Assembly: GCA_031273645.1 (NCBI GenBank)
Contig: JAISRM010000260.1
Coordinates: forward strand, 1 to 12,631
Length of the DNA: 12,631 nt
From: Endomicrobium sp.
GTDB taxonomy: Bacteria; Elusimicrobiota; Endomicrobiia; Endomicrobiales; Endomicrobiaceae
Reading direction: 5' to 3'
The notes beneath the pieces were generated by a model. That model was given only the letters and a program-made list of their open reading frames with translations. It was not told the DNA's origin and did no database searches. Shown here piece by piece: positions 5,615 through 12,631 of this stretch (its first letter is position 1; every line of letters starts with the position of its first letter). A program made the position numbers and the translations under genes.

Positions 5615-6853
5615 CTATTCTACTGAAAAATATTTGTTTGTGAACTCTTTAAATCCGCATTCGTATTTAATTACATTGTCAAAATATATGCCGTATTTTG
5701 TAAAAATATCGCTGTTTTTTATTATGTTTTTAAAATAATTTTCCATATCTTTGACGACCGCGCGGCTTTTCAAGGGTTTATATCCGCTAAGATCCTTAAT
5801 CAACTCTTCGTATTTTCTCACGTTTCTGTTGATGTTTACGACTGAAATTTCAGGAACGGATTTAACCGCTTTTCTGTAATTGTATATTCTTGTAAGAGCG
5901 TATGTAAAATACTTGTCGGCGTCGGGCAGAGAATATCCTATAAAACACCATCTGTCCGCTTTTAAAAGCAGATCTTCCATGTTCACCCAAATTTTGACGA
6001 GATGTTTGTTTTCGTAAATTCTGTTATAACTCGGATAGACTATATACGGTTCAAGATAAGAAAGCCTGCAATGGTAACATTTTGTCCCTTCTCTGATATC
6101 GACGGCTCTGTTTTGTCTGGTAAGCTTTGAAAAAACGTTGCCGCATGAACGGCAAAAAAGCCAATTGACCGAACCGTGCGGACGAAGCAGATACACTCTT
6201 CTTTTGCGCGGCCTTGAAAACCAAAACTTGTGCCCTTGGCTTAATATGTAATTGCCCAAATCTATGCCGTAATCTAAATCAAAAGATTTGTCGGGATTTT
6301 TATCGTTCATCGACAACAAAACTCTGTCTAAACATATGTCGTAATTAAAATTTACAAAAGAGAAATTTGCCTGCAAAGCCTTATATTTTTTATACAGATG
6401 AACCCCAAGTTCCGTGTAAGGACTTTGTATCAGGCAGGATTTGCCAAGATGGCTTTTGACGTCGTGCATGCCTATGTCTGCTTCGGTTCTGGTCGCATAC
6501 ATTACGCCGCGTATAAGTTCTTTGTAGTAATGCCTTGCTTCTTTGAGTTCGACGGCTCCGATATTTTCCCTGCGGGTAAGAGCAAATTCAAGCACGTTAA
6601 AAAGGCTTTCAAGGCTTAAATTGTTTGCGGCTTTTGAGCCGAAAGCCGACGTAACAAACTTTTTTACGGCGGCAGATATTCTTGCATGCTCCTTATTGGC
6701 GGCAGCGCCGGGATATCTGCGTTTGTAGGCAAAATCGCCTTTTAATATTTTATCGAGAATTTCGTTTTGAACCGGAATATTGTCGTCTTTGCTGGCTCCG
6801 GCGCCCATTATGAAAACCGTTTTTTTATTTGGAGAAAGAATAAACTTTTCCAT
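5615..6853 (-). CDS. SIR2-like (sirtuin-fold) protein with zinc ribbon
   Basis: A 412-residue soluble protein of the SIR2-like superfamily, presumed to bind NAD or a related nucleotide. A Rossmann glycine motif FIMGAGASKDDNIP lies at residues 14-27. FVNFNYDICLDR (N168, N170, D172) and PHGSVNW (H226) match the catalytic Asn/Asp and His region of the family. A zinc ribbon follows, C234-X2-C237 and C259-X2-C262, at the place sirtuins carry theirs. FIGYSLPDAD (304-313) is a typical SIR2_2-type motif, and VVNINR (338-343) is a further family-like strand. An upstream in-frame TTG at 6919 would add 22 residues overlapping the rng terminator; the ATG at 6853 is preferred, with AAGG 8 nt upstream. The C-terminal 70 residues are unrecognised. 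It could be a deacylase-like enzyme or an NADase; bacterial SIR2-like proteins include antiphage NADases, but no known partner lies adjacent. It sits downstream of a terminator, so it may have its own promoter. Confidence 0.82.
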   Translation of the reverse strand: MEKFILSPNKKTVFIMGAGASKDDNIPVQNEILDKILKGDFAYKRRYPGAAANKEHARISAAVKKFVTSAFGSKAANNLSLESLFNVLEFALTRRENIGAVELKEARHYYKELIRGVMYATRTEADIGMHDVKSHLGKSCLIQSPYTELGVHLYKKYKALQANFSFVNFNYDICLDRVLLSMNDKNPDKSFDLDYGIDLGNYILSQGHKFWFSRPRKRRVYLLRPHGSVNWLFCRSCGNVFSKLTRQNRAVDIREGTKCYHCRLSYLEPYIVYPSYNRIYENKHLVKIWVNMEDLLLKADRWCFIGYSLPDADKYFTYALTRIYNYRKAVKSVPEISVVNINRNVRKYEELIKDLSGYKPLKSRAVVKDMENYFKNIIKNSDIFTKYGIYFDNVIKYECGFKEFTNKYFSVE

Positions 6854-6880
6854 TTGAAATGCCTTTTTTAAAACGAAAAT

Positions 6881-6917
6881 AAAAAGCGGCGACGCCCGCA
6901 AAAACGCCCGCCGCCGC
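6881..6917 (-). terminator. Rho-independent terminator after rng
   Basis: On the minus strand GCGGCG (6917-6912) and CGCCGC (6891-6886) form a G+C-rich stem enclosing a 20-base region that can pair further (GCGGGCG repeats), followed by TTTTTATTTT. It starts 8 nt past the rng stop and ends before the SIR2-like ATG at 6853. The upstream TTG start of that ORF would fall at its edge. Confidence 0.7.
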
Positions 6918-6924
6918 AAAAAAA

Positions 6925-8352
6925 CTATTCAAAAATTATCTGATAATCTTCTCTGGATACGTCGAGGCTCGATTTAATTTCAAAATCCATGTTAAAGAGT
7001 TCTTTAAGGCGGTCTTTGCGTTCGCTAAAATAATCCGCAACGTCCGGATTCAACTTTATTTTGACTTTCCCGTGATGCATATCCACGTTCATTTGGGCTA
7101 TCTCGTCGCAAACGTTTATAAAAATTGATTCCTTTGAAAGAACAAGCCCGAGCCCCCGGCATACGGGGCAGGTGTCTCCTAAAAGCGAAAACAAAGACTC
7201 TCTTTTTCTTTCTCTCGTCATTTCTATAAGCCCAAGCCTTGTTATCGGCCATATTTTTATTTTAGCTTTATCGCCTTTTGCGGCCGCGCGCAGTTTTTCA
7301 AGAACTTTCTGCCTGTTTGCCGCTTTTTTCATATCTATAAAATCTATCACTATTATTCCGCCGATATTTCTAAGCCTAAGCTGTCTGGCTATTTCTTCGG
7401 CAGCTTCCATATTCGTAAGAAAAGCCGTATCTTCCTGAGACGATTTAGCCGTAAACTTGCCGCTGTTTACGTCTATGGCGCAAAGAGATTCGGCTTCCTG
7501 TATTATAAGGTATCCGCCCGAATGAAGCCTTGCTTTATTTGAACGCAGACGTTTTATTTCTTCTTCTATGCCGTAAGCTTTAAAAATTGACTGCTTGCCT
7601 TCGTAAAGAACTATCCTGTCGAGAAACTCCGGAGAAGTTATTTTTACAAACTCGGCGACGTCTTTAAGTTCTTTTGGATTATCTATGTGCATAAGCATAA
7701 CGTCTTCGCTGAAATAATCTCTTACCGTCTGAAAAACCACTCCGAGATCTTTGTGTATAAGAGTCATCGGCGCCGAATTTTCAAAACGCGAAACTATCGA
7801 AGCCCACAGCCTCATAAGATATTTTATTTCTCTTTTAATTTCGGCTTCTTCGGCCTCTTCGGCTTCGGTGCGCACGATAATTCCGCCCGGAATATCTTTT
7901 TTTATTTCGGCGACTATGCTTTTTAACCTTGCGTATTCTTCCTTATCTTCTATATTTTTTGATATTCCCACATTGTTGCTAAAAGGCATATACACCAAAA
8001 GCCTTCCGGGAAGAGATATTTCCATAGTAACTTTCGGACCTTTGGTGCTTATGGGCTCTTTATAAACCTGAACCATTATTTCCTGTCCGGGTTTAATCAT
8101 ATTTTCTATGTTTTTTTCGTGTTTTTGGGCTACGATGTCGTCGATGCCAAGATAGGCGCTTTTGCCAAACCCCATATCTACAAAAGCCGAATTTAAAGCG
8201 GGAACTATATTTTGAACTTTGCCTTTATAAATATTATTTAATATTTTTTCCGATTCGCGCCTTTCTATAAACAAATCAAAAAGCTTTCCGTCTTCAAGAA
8301 CTGCGACTTTGGTTTCTTCCAAAGTCCGGTTTACAGCTATTTCTTTTTTCAC
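6925..8352 (-). CDS. rng: Ribonuclease G/E family endoribonuclease
   Basis: A 475-residue Rne/Rng protein, a single-strand-specific endoribonuclease acting in rRNA maturation and mRNA decay. An S1-like RNA-binding region follows the N-terminus (about 35-115: NIYKGKVQNIVPALNSAFVD). The RNase E/G catalytic core has metal-binding aspartates in CAIDVNSGKF (D294) and VIDFIDM (D337), with RTEAE (161-165) in the sensor region. The zinc-link CPVCRGLG (C395, C398) is that used in dimer formation. Length fits RNase G and there is no long E. coli RNase E-type scaffold tail. The GTG start at 8352 is backed by AAGGA about 9 nt upstream. It is the third gene of an apparent operon after the radical SAM fusion and SGNH-like genes and is closed by a terminator at 6881-6917. 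The radical SAM/DUF2344-rng neighbourhood is conserved in several phyla; rplU, often found next in that neighbourhood, is not here. Confidence 0.95.
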   Translation of the reverse strand: MKKEIAVNRTLEETKVAVLEDGKLFDLFIERRESEKILNNIYKGKVQNIVPALNSAFVDMGFGKSAYLGIDDIVAQKHEKNIENMIKPGQEIMVQVYKEPISTKGPKVTMEISLPGRLLVYMPFSNNVGISKNIEDKEEYARLKSIVAEIKKDIPGGIIVRTEAEEAEEAEIKREIKYLMRLWASIVSRFENSAPMTLIHKDLGVVFQTVRDYFSEDVMLMHIDNPKELKDVAEFVKITSPEFLDRIVLYEGKQSIFKAYGIEEEIKRLRSNKARLHSGGYLIIQEAESLCAIDVNSGKFTAKSSQEDTAFLTNMEAAEEIARQLRLRNIGGIIVIDFIDMKKAANRQKVLEKLRAAAKGDKAKIKIWPITRLGLIEMTRERKRESLFSLLGDTCPVCRGLGLVLSKESIFINVCDEIAQMNVDMHHGKVKIKLNPDVADYFSERKDRLKELFNMDFEIKSSLDVSREDYQIIFE

Positions 8353-8427
8353 TATATTTTTCCTTTTTAAATTTTAATTGCAGAGCTTGCTTTGCGGCTT
8401 AATGGGCGCAGTAAAAAACATGGAGCG

Positions 8428-9687
8428 TTATTTTTTGTCCATACCCGCTTTCAGCGTTTCAAAAAGATTGCCGGCCATTTTATCGTAAACGCCGCCTTTG
8501 GAAGACGATGAATTTATTTGCACTCCGGAGTTATCGACAAATAAGATGTTGCCGGACGAAAAAGCGTTTTTTAAAAGCGCGCCGGCTTTGGCTCCTAAAG
8601 GATAGCCCGATACTATAAGGCGCGCGCCGTTTGAAACGCACAAATCGTTAATTTCTTTTACGTCGGAAATTAACCACTTGCTTACTGCGGCTATTTTTTC
8701 GTCGTTATCGTAAGAATTTATCGCGGTTATTGCGTTAATTTCAGGGATTTTTTCGCCTACGCAGTTTTTAAGAACGCTTGCAAAATAAAGTATTTCTTTT
8801 GATATTGCGCCGCCGTAAGACATATACATAACAGCAAGCCCTTTATAACAGCGGTTTGACTCGTCAAAAGGATTGACGAGAATGCCGCTTTCAAACATTC
8901 TTAAAGCTTCGTCGGGTTTTTTAACCGCGTCCGTAAGATACAAAGAACCCAAAGCGTAATAAACGTTTGCGTTTAAAGGACTGTCGGCGCGCATTTCGCC
9001 AAGAAGCGCGTCGGCCTTATCGTATTTTCCGCCGTTTATAAAATTCCACGCCGCCCTGTATTTAGAATAAAAAGACGCGTCCTGCGTTAAATATCCGTTT
9101 TCAAGCAAAACGGCAAACACAGGAACGATTTTTGCGCTATATCCGTTAACAATTTTAGAAGGCTGTCGGGCAACTGCGCGGTAAGCTATTGAAGCGGCGT
9201 ATTCAACAGGCGTTTTTCTTACGCTTACAAGCGGCGAATTGTAAATTCCGGCGATGTCAATATTGAGCTTTTCAATCGCATCGTAATCGCTGCCGCTTAT
9301 CAGCGCGGGCTGAGGCGCATATTTTCCGGCAGAATAAAGATAGTCGGCAAATCCGTTAAGATTGTAAAAGTTTGCCTCGCCGACCATTATTATCACGTAT
9401 TGCGTATTCTTATTTTTATCCAAAAGGTTTCTTATAAGTCTTAAGGATTGCGACGTATTCATATCAAAAAGCGAATAATTATAAACGGCTACTTTGCCGC
9501 TTCCGTATTCTTTATCAAACAAATTCTGCAAAACAGAAGAATATTGGCTTACGCCTTTATTTCCTAAAACCATTGAATCGGCGACAAAAAACACGTCGTT
9601 TGCGTCTTTTGCTGCGCCGTACAATTGAGAAAACAAGAAAATGGTTAAAATGAAAGAAACAAGCGCTTTGGCTGAGTTACGGCTCAT
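8428..9687 (-). CDS. Secreted SGNH-like protein with TPR-like insert
   Basis: A 419-residue exported protein. Residues 1-25 form a signal peptide (SFILTIFLFSQLYGA, probable cleavage after A25 or A26). The N-terminal half carries FFVADSMVLG (D37, S38; block-I Ser position) and MVGEANFYN (103-106; block-III-like G..N). Residues 210-290 contain helical TPR-like repeats (AWNFINGGKYDKADALL; ANVYYALGSLYLTDA; ALRMFESGILVNP). The SGNH fold appears to resume with ARLIVSGYPLG (356-365) and FVDNSGV (383-389). The final block lacks the usual D-X-X-H: it has GGVYDKMAGNLFETL, so the catalytic His is not evident. Activity may be altered or lost. The chosen ATG has GGGGAG 5 nt upstream and overlaps the radical SAM gene by 11 nt, suggesting translational coupling. 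A longer in-frame start at 9759 would destroy the signal peptide. Possible role: cell-envelope acyl or polysaccharide modification (inference). Confidence 0.75.
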   Translation of the reverse strand: MSRNSAKALVSFILTIFLFSQLYGAAKDANDVFFVADSMVLGNKGVSQYSSVLQNLFDKEYGSGKVAVYNYSLFDMNTSQSLRLIRNLLDKNKNTQYVIIMVGEANFYNLNGFADYLYSAGKYAPQPALISGSDYDAIEKLNIDIAGIYNSPLVSVRKTPVEYAASIAYRAVARQPSKIVNGYSAKIVPVFAVLLENGYLTQDASFYSKYRAAWNFINGGKYDKADALLGEMRADSPLNANVYYALGSLYLTDAVKKPDEALRMFESGILVNPFDESNRCYKGLAVMYMSYGGAISKEILYFASVLKNCVGEKIPEINAITAINSYDNDEKIAAVSKWLISDVKEINDLCVSNGARLIVSGYPLGAKAGALLKNAFSSGNILFVDNSGVQINSSSSKGGVYDKMAGNLFETLKAGMDKK

Positions 9688-12199
9688 AAATCTCCCCGTC
9701 TGTAGTTTCAATATAAAGATTTGTCCTCTCAATATTACATATTGTGGCATAATTGGCATGATTTTCCAATAGTTTTTTTAAAACCGCTTCGGGTTTTACG
9801 CTTTTAGATTCGCCAAAATACAAAGACATTTTAAGCGTTGAGCCGCAAACCTGCATATTTTTAATAAGAGGTTTGGCGTCTATTTCGACGGTTTTGCCTT
9901 TTTTCGTTTTTTCAACGATTATTTGTCCGCAAGACATAAACTTTTCAACGTCTTTGTCTAAAACTGCGACATTTTTGATTGAAAACTCGGCGACGTTTAC
10001 CAAAACGTCTATAGCCGGAAACTTTAAAGGAATTTTTTTTACGCTCAGCAAACAAAACCCGTCGGGCAAAACGGCTGAAATTTTTTCTTTTATTTCGCCG
10101 AGATCTTTCTTTTCGTTAAAATAAAGATCCATATACTCGCAAGAACTTTCATGCCCTACGGAAACCGGCGGCCCGAAAGAAGATTTAACCTGCGGACTAA
10201 AACCCGCCGTAAAAGATACCGCAAGCCCGCAGCGGCGCGCCGCCCTTCTTAACACTTCTATCTGTTCAAGATGAGATATAAACCTTACAGCGCCTTTTCT
10301 TGAAAAACGCAAAAGAACGCGCATTGCGGGAGCCTGCTGCAAAAGCGACGGTTCTACATAATTTTGCGGCAATAAAGAAGAGCGCTGCGCCGCTTCCGCT
10401 GCAAAAGAACCGCCCGTCGCCAAAAGCGAGCCGGCGGCGCCGCTGCCGTCGCTATTTTGAGTTTGCTCTTTAAATTTTAAGCTTTCTTTTAATCCTTTTA
10501 AGTAATCGTTATAAAGCCAGTCTTTAGAAACGCCGTAATTTAAATGATCCCATGGAAGCGCTTCGTCTTCTTTTATCGTTCTGTAAACGTAAAAATCCAA
10601 ATCTAAACCGCTTTCTTTTATCGCCTGCGTCCAGATATCGTTTCCGAACTTATCCGCCCACTGATCAAACCTTGCGCCTTTTTGCCACGCTTTATAAACC
10701 GCCGCAGACACGCGCCTGTCGCCCTTTGCCATAAAAGCTTCCAAAACGCTTGCTCTGTGATTATGGGCTTTCAGGCTGGCTGGAACAATACCTTTTAAAA
10801 AATCTATTTTTCTTGCGATTTCTTCAGGACGCGCCATTGCAACCCATTGAAAAGCCGTCTGCGCTTTTGGAACAAAAGGCGAAACCGTAATATTAAAATT
10901 CAATCCTTTGGCTTCTTTTCTCACAAGCCTTACGATAGAGTTTATAGCGGCGAGATCTTCGTCGGTTTCAGTCGGAAGACCTATCATAAAATAGAGTTTT
11001 ATCACTTTCCAGCCCATAGCGTTTGCGCTCAAAAGCGTTTCAACTATCTGTTTTTCAGACAAATATTTTCCTATAACGTCGCGCAGTCTGTCGCTGCCGG
11101 CTTCAGGAGCAAAAGTAAGAGTTGGACGCTTGCTTCTGTTTATATATTGCGCCGCCTTTAGCGAACGTTCATTGCATCTTAAAGACGGAAGAGAAATATT
11201 TAAGTTTGAAGCGGCGTATATTTCGTTTGTTTTAACAAGCAATTCTTCCAAATGTTTATAATCGCTGCACGAAAGAGAAGAAAAAGCGATTTCCTCATAC
11301 CCCGTGCTTTCTACTCCGTTTTTAACAAGTTCAAGAAGCTTTTCAACGGGTCTTTGTCTCCAAGGCCTGTAATACTTTGAAGCCTGACAAAAGCGGCATT
11401 GACCCGGACAGCCTCTTGCGACTTCTATATTAAGCCTGTTGTGAACCGTCTCGACAAAAGGAACTATTTTTTTTGACGGGAAATAAGCGTTTTCAAGATT
11501 AAGAGTTCTTTTTGTTACGGTCTTTTTGACGTCAGGATCAAAAGGCAAAACCGATTTTACCGTGTTATCGTCGTTATATTCAACTTTATAAAGCGAGGGA
11601 ACATAAACTCCGTCTATTTTTGAAAGTTCCTTTAAAAGATCGGCTCTCTTTGACTTTTTAAACTTTTTGCGCGTCTCTATGATTTCGGGCAAAACCTCTT
11701 CTCCGTCTCCTAAAACAAAAGCGTCAAAAAAATCGCAAAAAGGTTCCGGATTCGTCAAAGCGGGACCCCCTCCTAAAATCAGAGGATGACAATCTTTTCT
11801 GTCGCGCGAAAAAACCGGAATTTCAGACAGATCAAGCATATTTATAATATTTGTTGCGACAAGTTCGCACTGTATGGTAAAGCCGACTATGTCAAAACTT
11901 TTTAAATCGCTGTTTGATTCAAGCGAAAAAAGAGGAATTTTTTGATCTCTGAGAATTTTTTCAAGATCTTCGTCAGGCGCAAAAGCTCTTTCGCAGCGGG
12001 CAAGTTTTTTTTCATTTACCAAATGATAAAGTATTTCAAGACCGAGGTTGGACGCTCCGACTTCGTATATGTCGGGAAAACACAGACAAACGGAAAAATC
12101 CGCCGACATATCGGCGGTATGCGAATTTAATTCTCCGTTTATGTACCTTGAAGGTCTGCGGACAAGATTTAATATATTTTCAATTTTAGGATTTTTCAT
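9677..12199 (-). CDS. B12-binding-like radical SAM protein fused to DUF2344
   Basis: An 840-residue fusion matching the TIGR03960 radical SAM family plus the TIGR03936/DUF2344 domain. Residues 1-180 form a cobalamin-binding-like region (GASNLGLEILYHL; ILGGGPALTNPEPF, 141-154; VLGDGEE). The radical SAM core is about 250-480. Its Fe-S motif ARGCPGQCRFCQ gives C264, C268 and C271 (CX3CX2C), and TFAPEAGSDRLR (362-373) and YFMIGLPTETDED (403-415) are typical core strands. A Ser/Ala/Gly-rich linker covers about 578-622. DUF2344 occupies about 626-840 (RFSRKGAVRFISHLEQIEVLRRA; GFSPQVKSSFGPPVSVG). In other bacteria the two parts may be separate genes; here they are one. The ATG at 12199 has only a weak upstream SD. 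It leads the operon to the SGNH-like gene and rng; function is unproven but the association with rng suggests RNA or ribosome-related modification. Confidence 0.93.
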   Translation of the reverse strand: MKNPKIENILNLVRRPSRYINGELNSHTADMSADFSVCLCFPDIYEVGASNLGLEILYHLVNEKKLARCERAFAPDEDLEKILRDQKIPLFSLESNSDLKSFDIVGFTIQCELVATNIINMLDLSEIPVFSRDRKDCHPLILGGGPALTNPEPFCDFFDAFVLGDGEEVLPEIIETRKKFKKSKRADLLKELSKIDGVYVPSLYKVEYNDDNTVKSVLPFDPDVKKTVTKRTLNLENAYFPSKKIVPFVETVHNRLNIEVARGCPGQCRFCQASKYYRPWRQRPVEKLLELVKNGVESTGYEEIAFSSLSCSDYKHLEELLVKTNEIYAASNLNISLPSLRCNERSLKAAQYINRSKRPTLTFAPEAGSDRLRDVIGKYLSEKQIVETLLSANAMGWKVIKLYFMIGLPTETDEDLAAINSIVRLVRKEAKGLNFNITVSPFVPKAQTAFQWVAMARPEEIARKIDFLKGIVPASLKAHNHRASVLEAFMAKGDRRVSAAVYKAWQKGARFDQWADKFGNDIWTQAIKESGLDLDFYVYRTIKEDEALPWDHLNYGVSKDWLYNDYLKGLKESLKFKEQTQNSDGSGAAGSLLATGGSFAAEAAQRSSLLPQNYVEPSLLQQAPAMRVLLRFSRKGAVRFISHLEQIEVLRRAARRCGLAVSFTAGFSPQVKSSFGPPVSVGHESSCEYMDLYFNEKKDLGEIKEKISAVLPDGFCLLSVKKIPLKFPAIDVLVNVAEFSIKNVAVLDKDVEKFMSCGQIIVEKTKKGKTVEIDAKPLIKNMQVCGSTLKMSLYFGESKSVKPEAVLKKLLENHANYATICNIERTNLYIETTDGEIYEP

Positions 12200-12234
12200 T
12201 TAAAAGCTATTCCGCCAAATTCGTCTAAAAGTTA

Positions 12235-12281
12235 AAAATTCCGGCAAAAACGCGAGTATCCGTTATGTTTGCCGAAATTTT
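12235..12281 (-). terminator. Rho-independent terminator for the 12292-12585 gene
   Basis: CGGCAAA (12242-12248) pairs with TTTGCCG (12268-12274), extended by AAAATT and AATTTT arms with one C/A mismatch. On the minus strand the stem is followed by AATTTTTAACTTTT. It lies 11 nt after the stop of the 97-residue gene and ahead of the radical SAM gene. Confidence 0.65.
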
Positions 12282-12291
12282 AAAATTATTT

Positions 12292-12585
12292 TTACGCTGC
12301 GCTCAATATGCTTCTTACCGCGCTTACTGAAATCCTGACTTGCGCCGTTACGGCCAAACGCCTGAATTTATCCTGCATAAGAACATTGAACTTCTTAAAG
12401 GTTTCCGCGGCAGAAGCCGCGCTGTTTGCCGTCAGCGGCTTTATTTCATATTCATTATCTCTTAAAAGATCGTCGATAGAACCGCTGACTTCAACCGCTA
12501 TCGAATTTAAAAAGTCGCTTGCCGACATTGAAACGCCGCCGGCATAATCTTCGTTTATCAAAGTTTTTAAGTCGCTGCCGCTCAT
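12292..12585 (-). CDS. Small hypothetical protein
   Basis: 97 residues with no family I recognise. The protein is rich in Ser/Ala (SMSASDFLNSIAVEVSGS; NSAASAAETF) and its last 30 residues are basic and probably helical (QDKFRRLAVTAQVRISVS). No signal peptide, TM helix or cysteine is visible. Codon use matches the neighbouring genes, so it is probably coding. The ATG at 12585 has no Shine-Dalgarno sequence and an in-frame TAG lies two codons upstream. A different frame is open to the window edge and reads plausibly (AHDADLYDTLTVLASNE), so a frameshift near 12590 or an upstream gene overlapping this start is possible. A terminator follows it, which supports it being a transcript's last gene. 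Confidence 0.5.
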   Translation of the reverse strand: MSGSDLKTLINEDYAGGVSMSASDFLNSIAVEVSGSIDDLLRDNEYEIKPLTANSAASAAETFKKFNVLMQDKFRRLAVTAQVRISVSAVRSILSAA

Positions 12586-12631
12586 TTGAAGCTAAGACAG
12601 TCAGCGTGTCATACAGATCAGCGTCGTGCGC

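Noticed and set aside
6854..6919. TTG start adding 22 residues to the SIR2-like protein
   Set aside because: The extension would be coded by the rng terminator hairpin, and the ATG at 6853 has an AAGG upstream.

Overview
The window is A+T-rich bacterial DNA with one plus-strand gene at the left and seven genes on the minus strand. The codon style, the operon of a radical SAM/DUF2344 fusion with an RNase G-type protein, and the dense small intergenic palindromes would fit a deep-branching Gram-negative lineage such as Elusimicrobiota (Endomicrobium-like). That placement is an impression, not proven. All genes look chromosomal; no transposase, integrase, phage gene, tRNA, rRNA or CRISPR array was seen.

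Layout, left to right. 1-378: intergenic repeats, then a good sigma70-type promoter. 379-1026 (+): a multi-pass membrane protein of unknown role, closed by a 38-bp perfect palindrome that can terminate from both sides. 1084-1384: intergenic repeats. 1385-4030 (-): a large membrane hybrid histidine kinase-type sensor (multi-TM, Cache, PAS, HisKA, HATPase). 4048-4932 (-): a RecB/Cas4-like PD-(D/E)XK nuclease with a four-Cys Fe-S signature, 17 nt upstream of the kinase. 4933-5614: about 680 bp with no gene, filled by repeats including a 91-bp tandem array. 5615-6853 (-): a SIR2-like protein with a zinc ribbon. 6925-8352 (-): RNase G/E family endoribonuclease. 8428-9687 (-): a secreted SGNH-like protein with a central TPR-like insert. 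9677-12199 (-): the radical SAM/DUF2344 fusion. 12292-12585 (-): a small unknown gene near the window edge, followed by a terminator.

How the genes work together. Radical SAM protein, SGNH-like protein and RNase G form one apparent operon (11-nt overlap, then 75 nt), ended by a hairpin/T-tract just after rng. The radical SAM-DUF2344-rng association is a known conserved neighbourhood, linked to RNA/ribosome-related functions without a settled mechanism. The SIR2-like gene follows that terminator. The nuclease and kinase appear to be a second small transcription unit, but nothing indicates a shared function.

The most unusual content is intergenic. Three copies of a transposase-less, MITE-like element carry about 32-bp terminal inverted repeats, each of which is itself an 8-bp-stem hairpin of the form ATTCCCNNNNNNNNGGGAAT (the same pattern as the neisserial dRS3 repeat). 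The stems show compensatory changes. One end is expanded in two copies by a longer loop carrying another hairpin. A second family of 15-bp palindromes (ACAGRC-NNN-GYCTGT) surrounds these elements and has inserted inside one of them. The right half of one element is amplified into four tandem 91-bp units.
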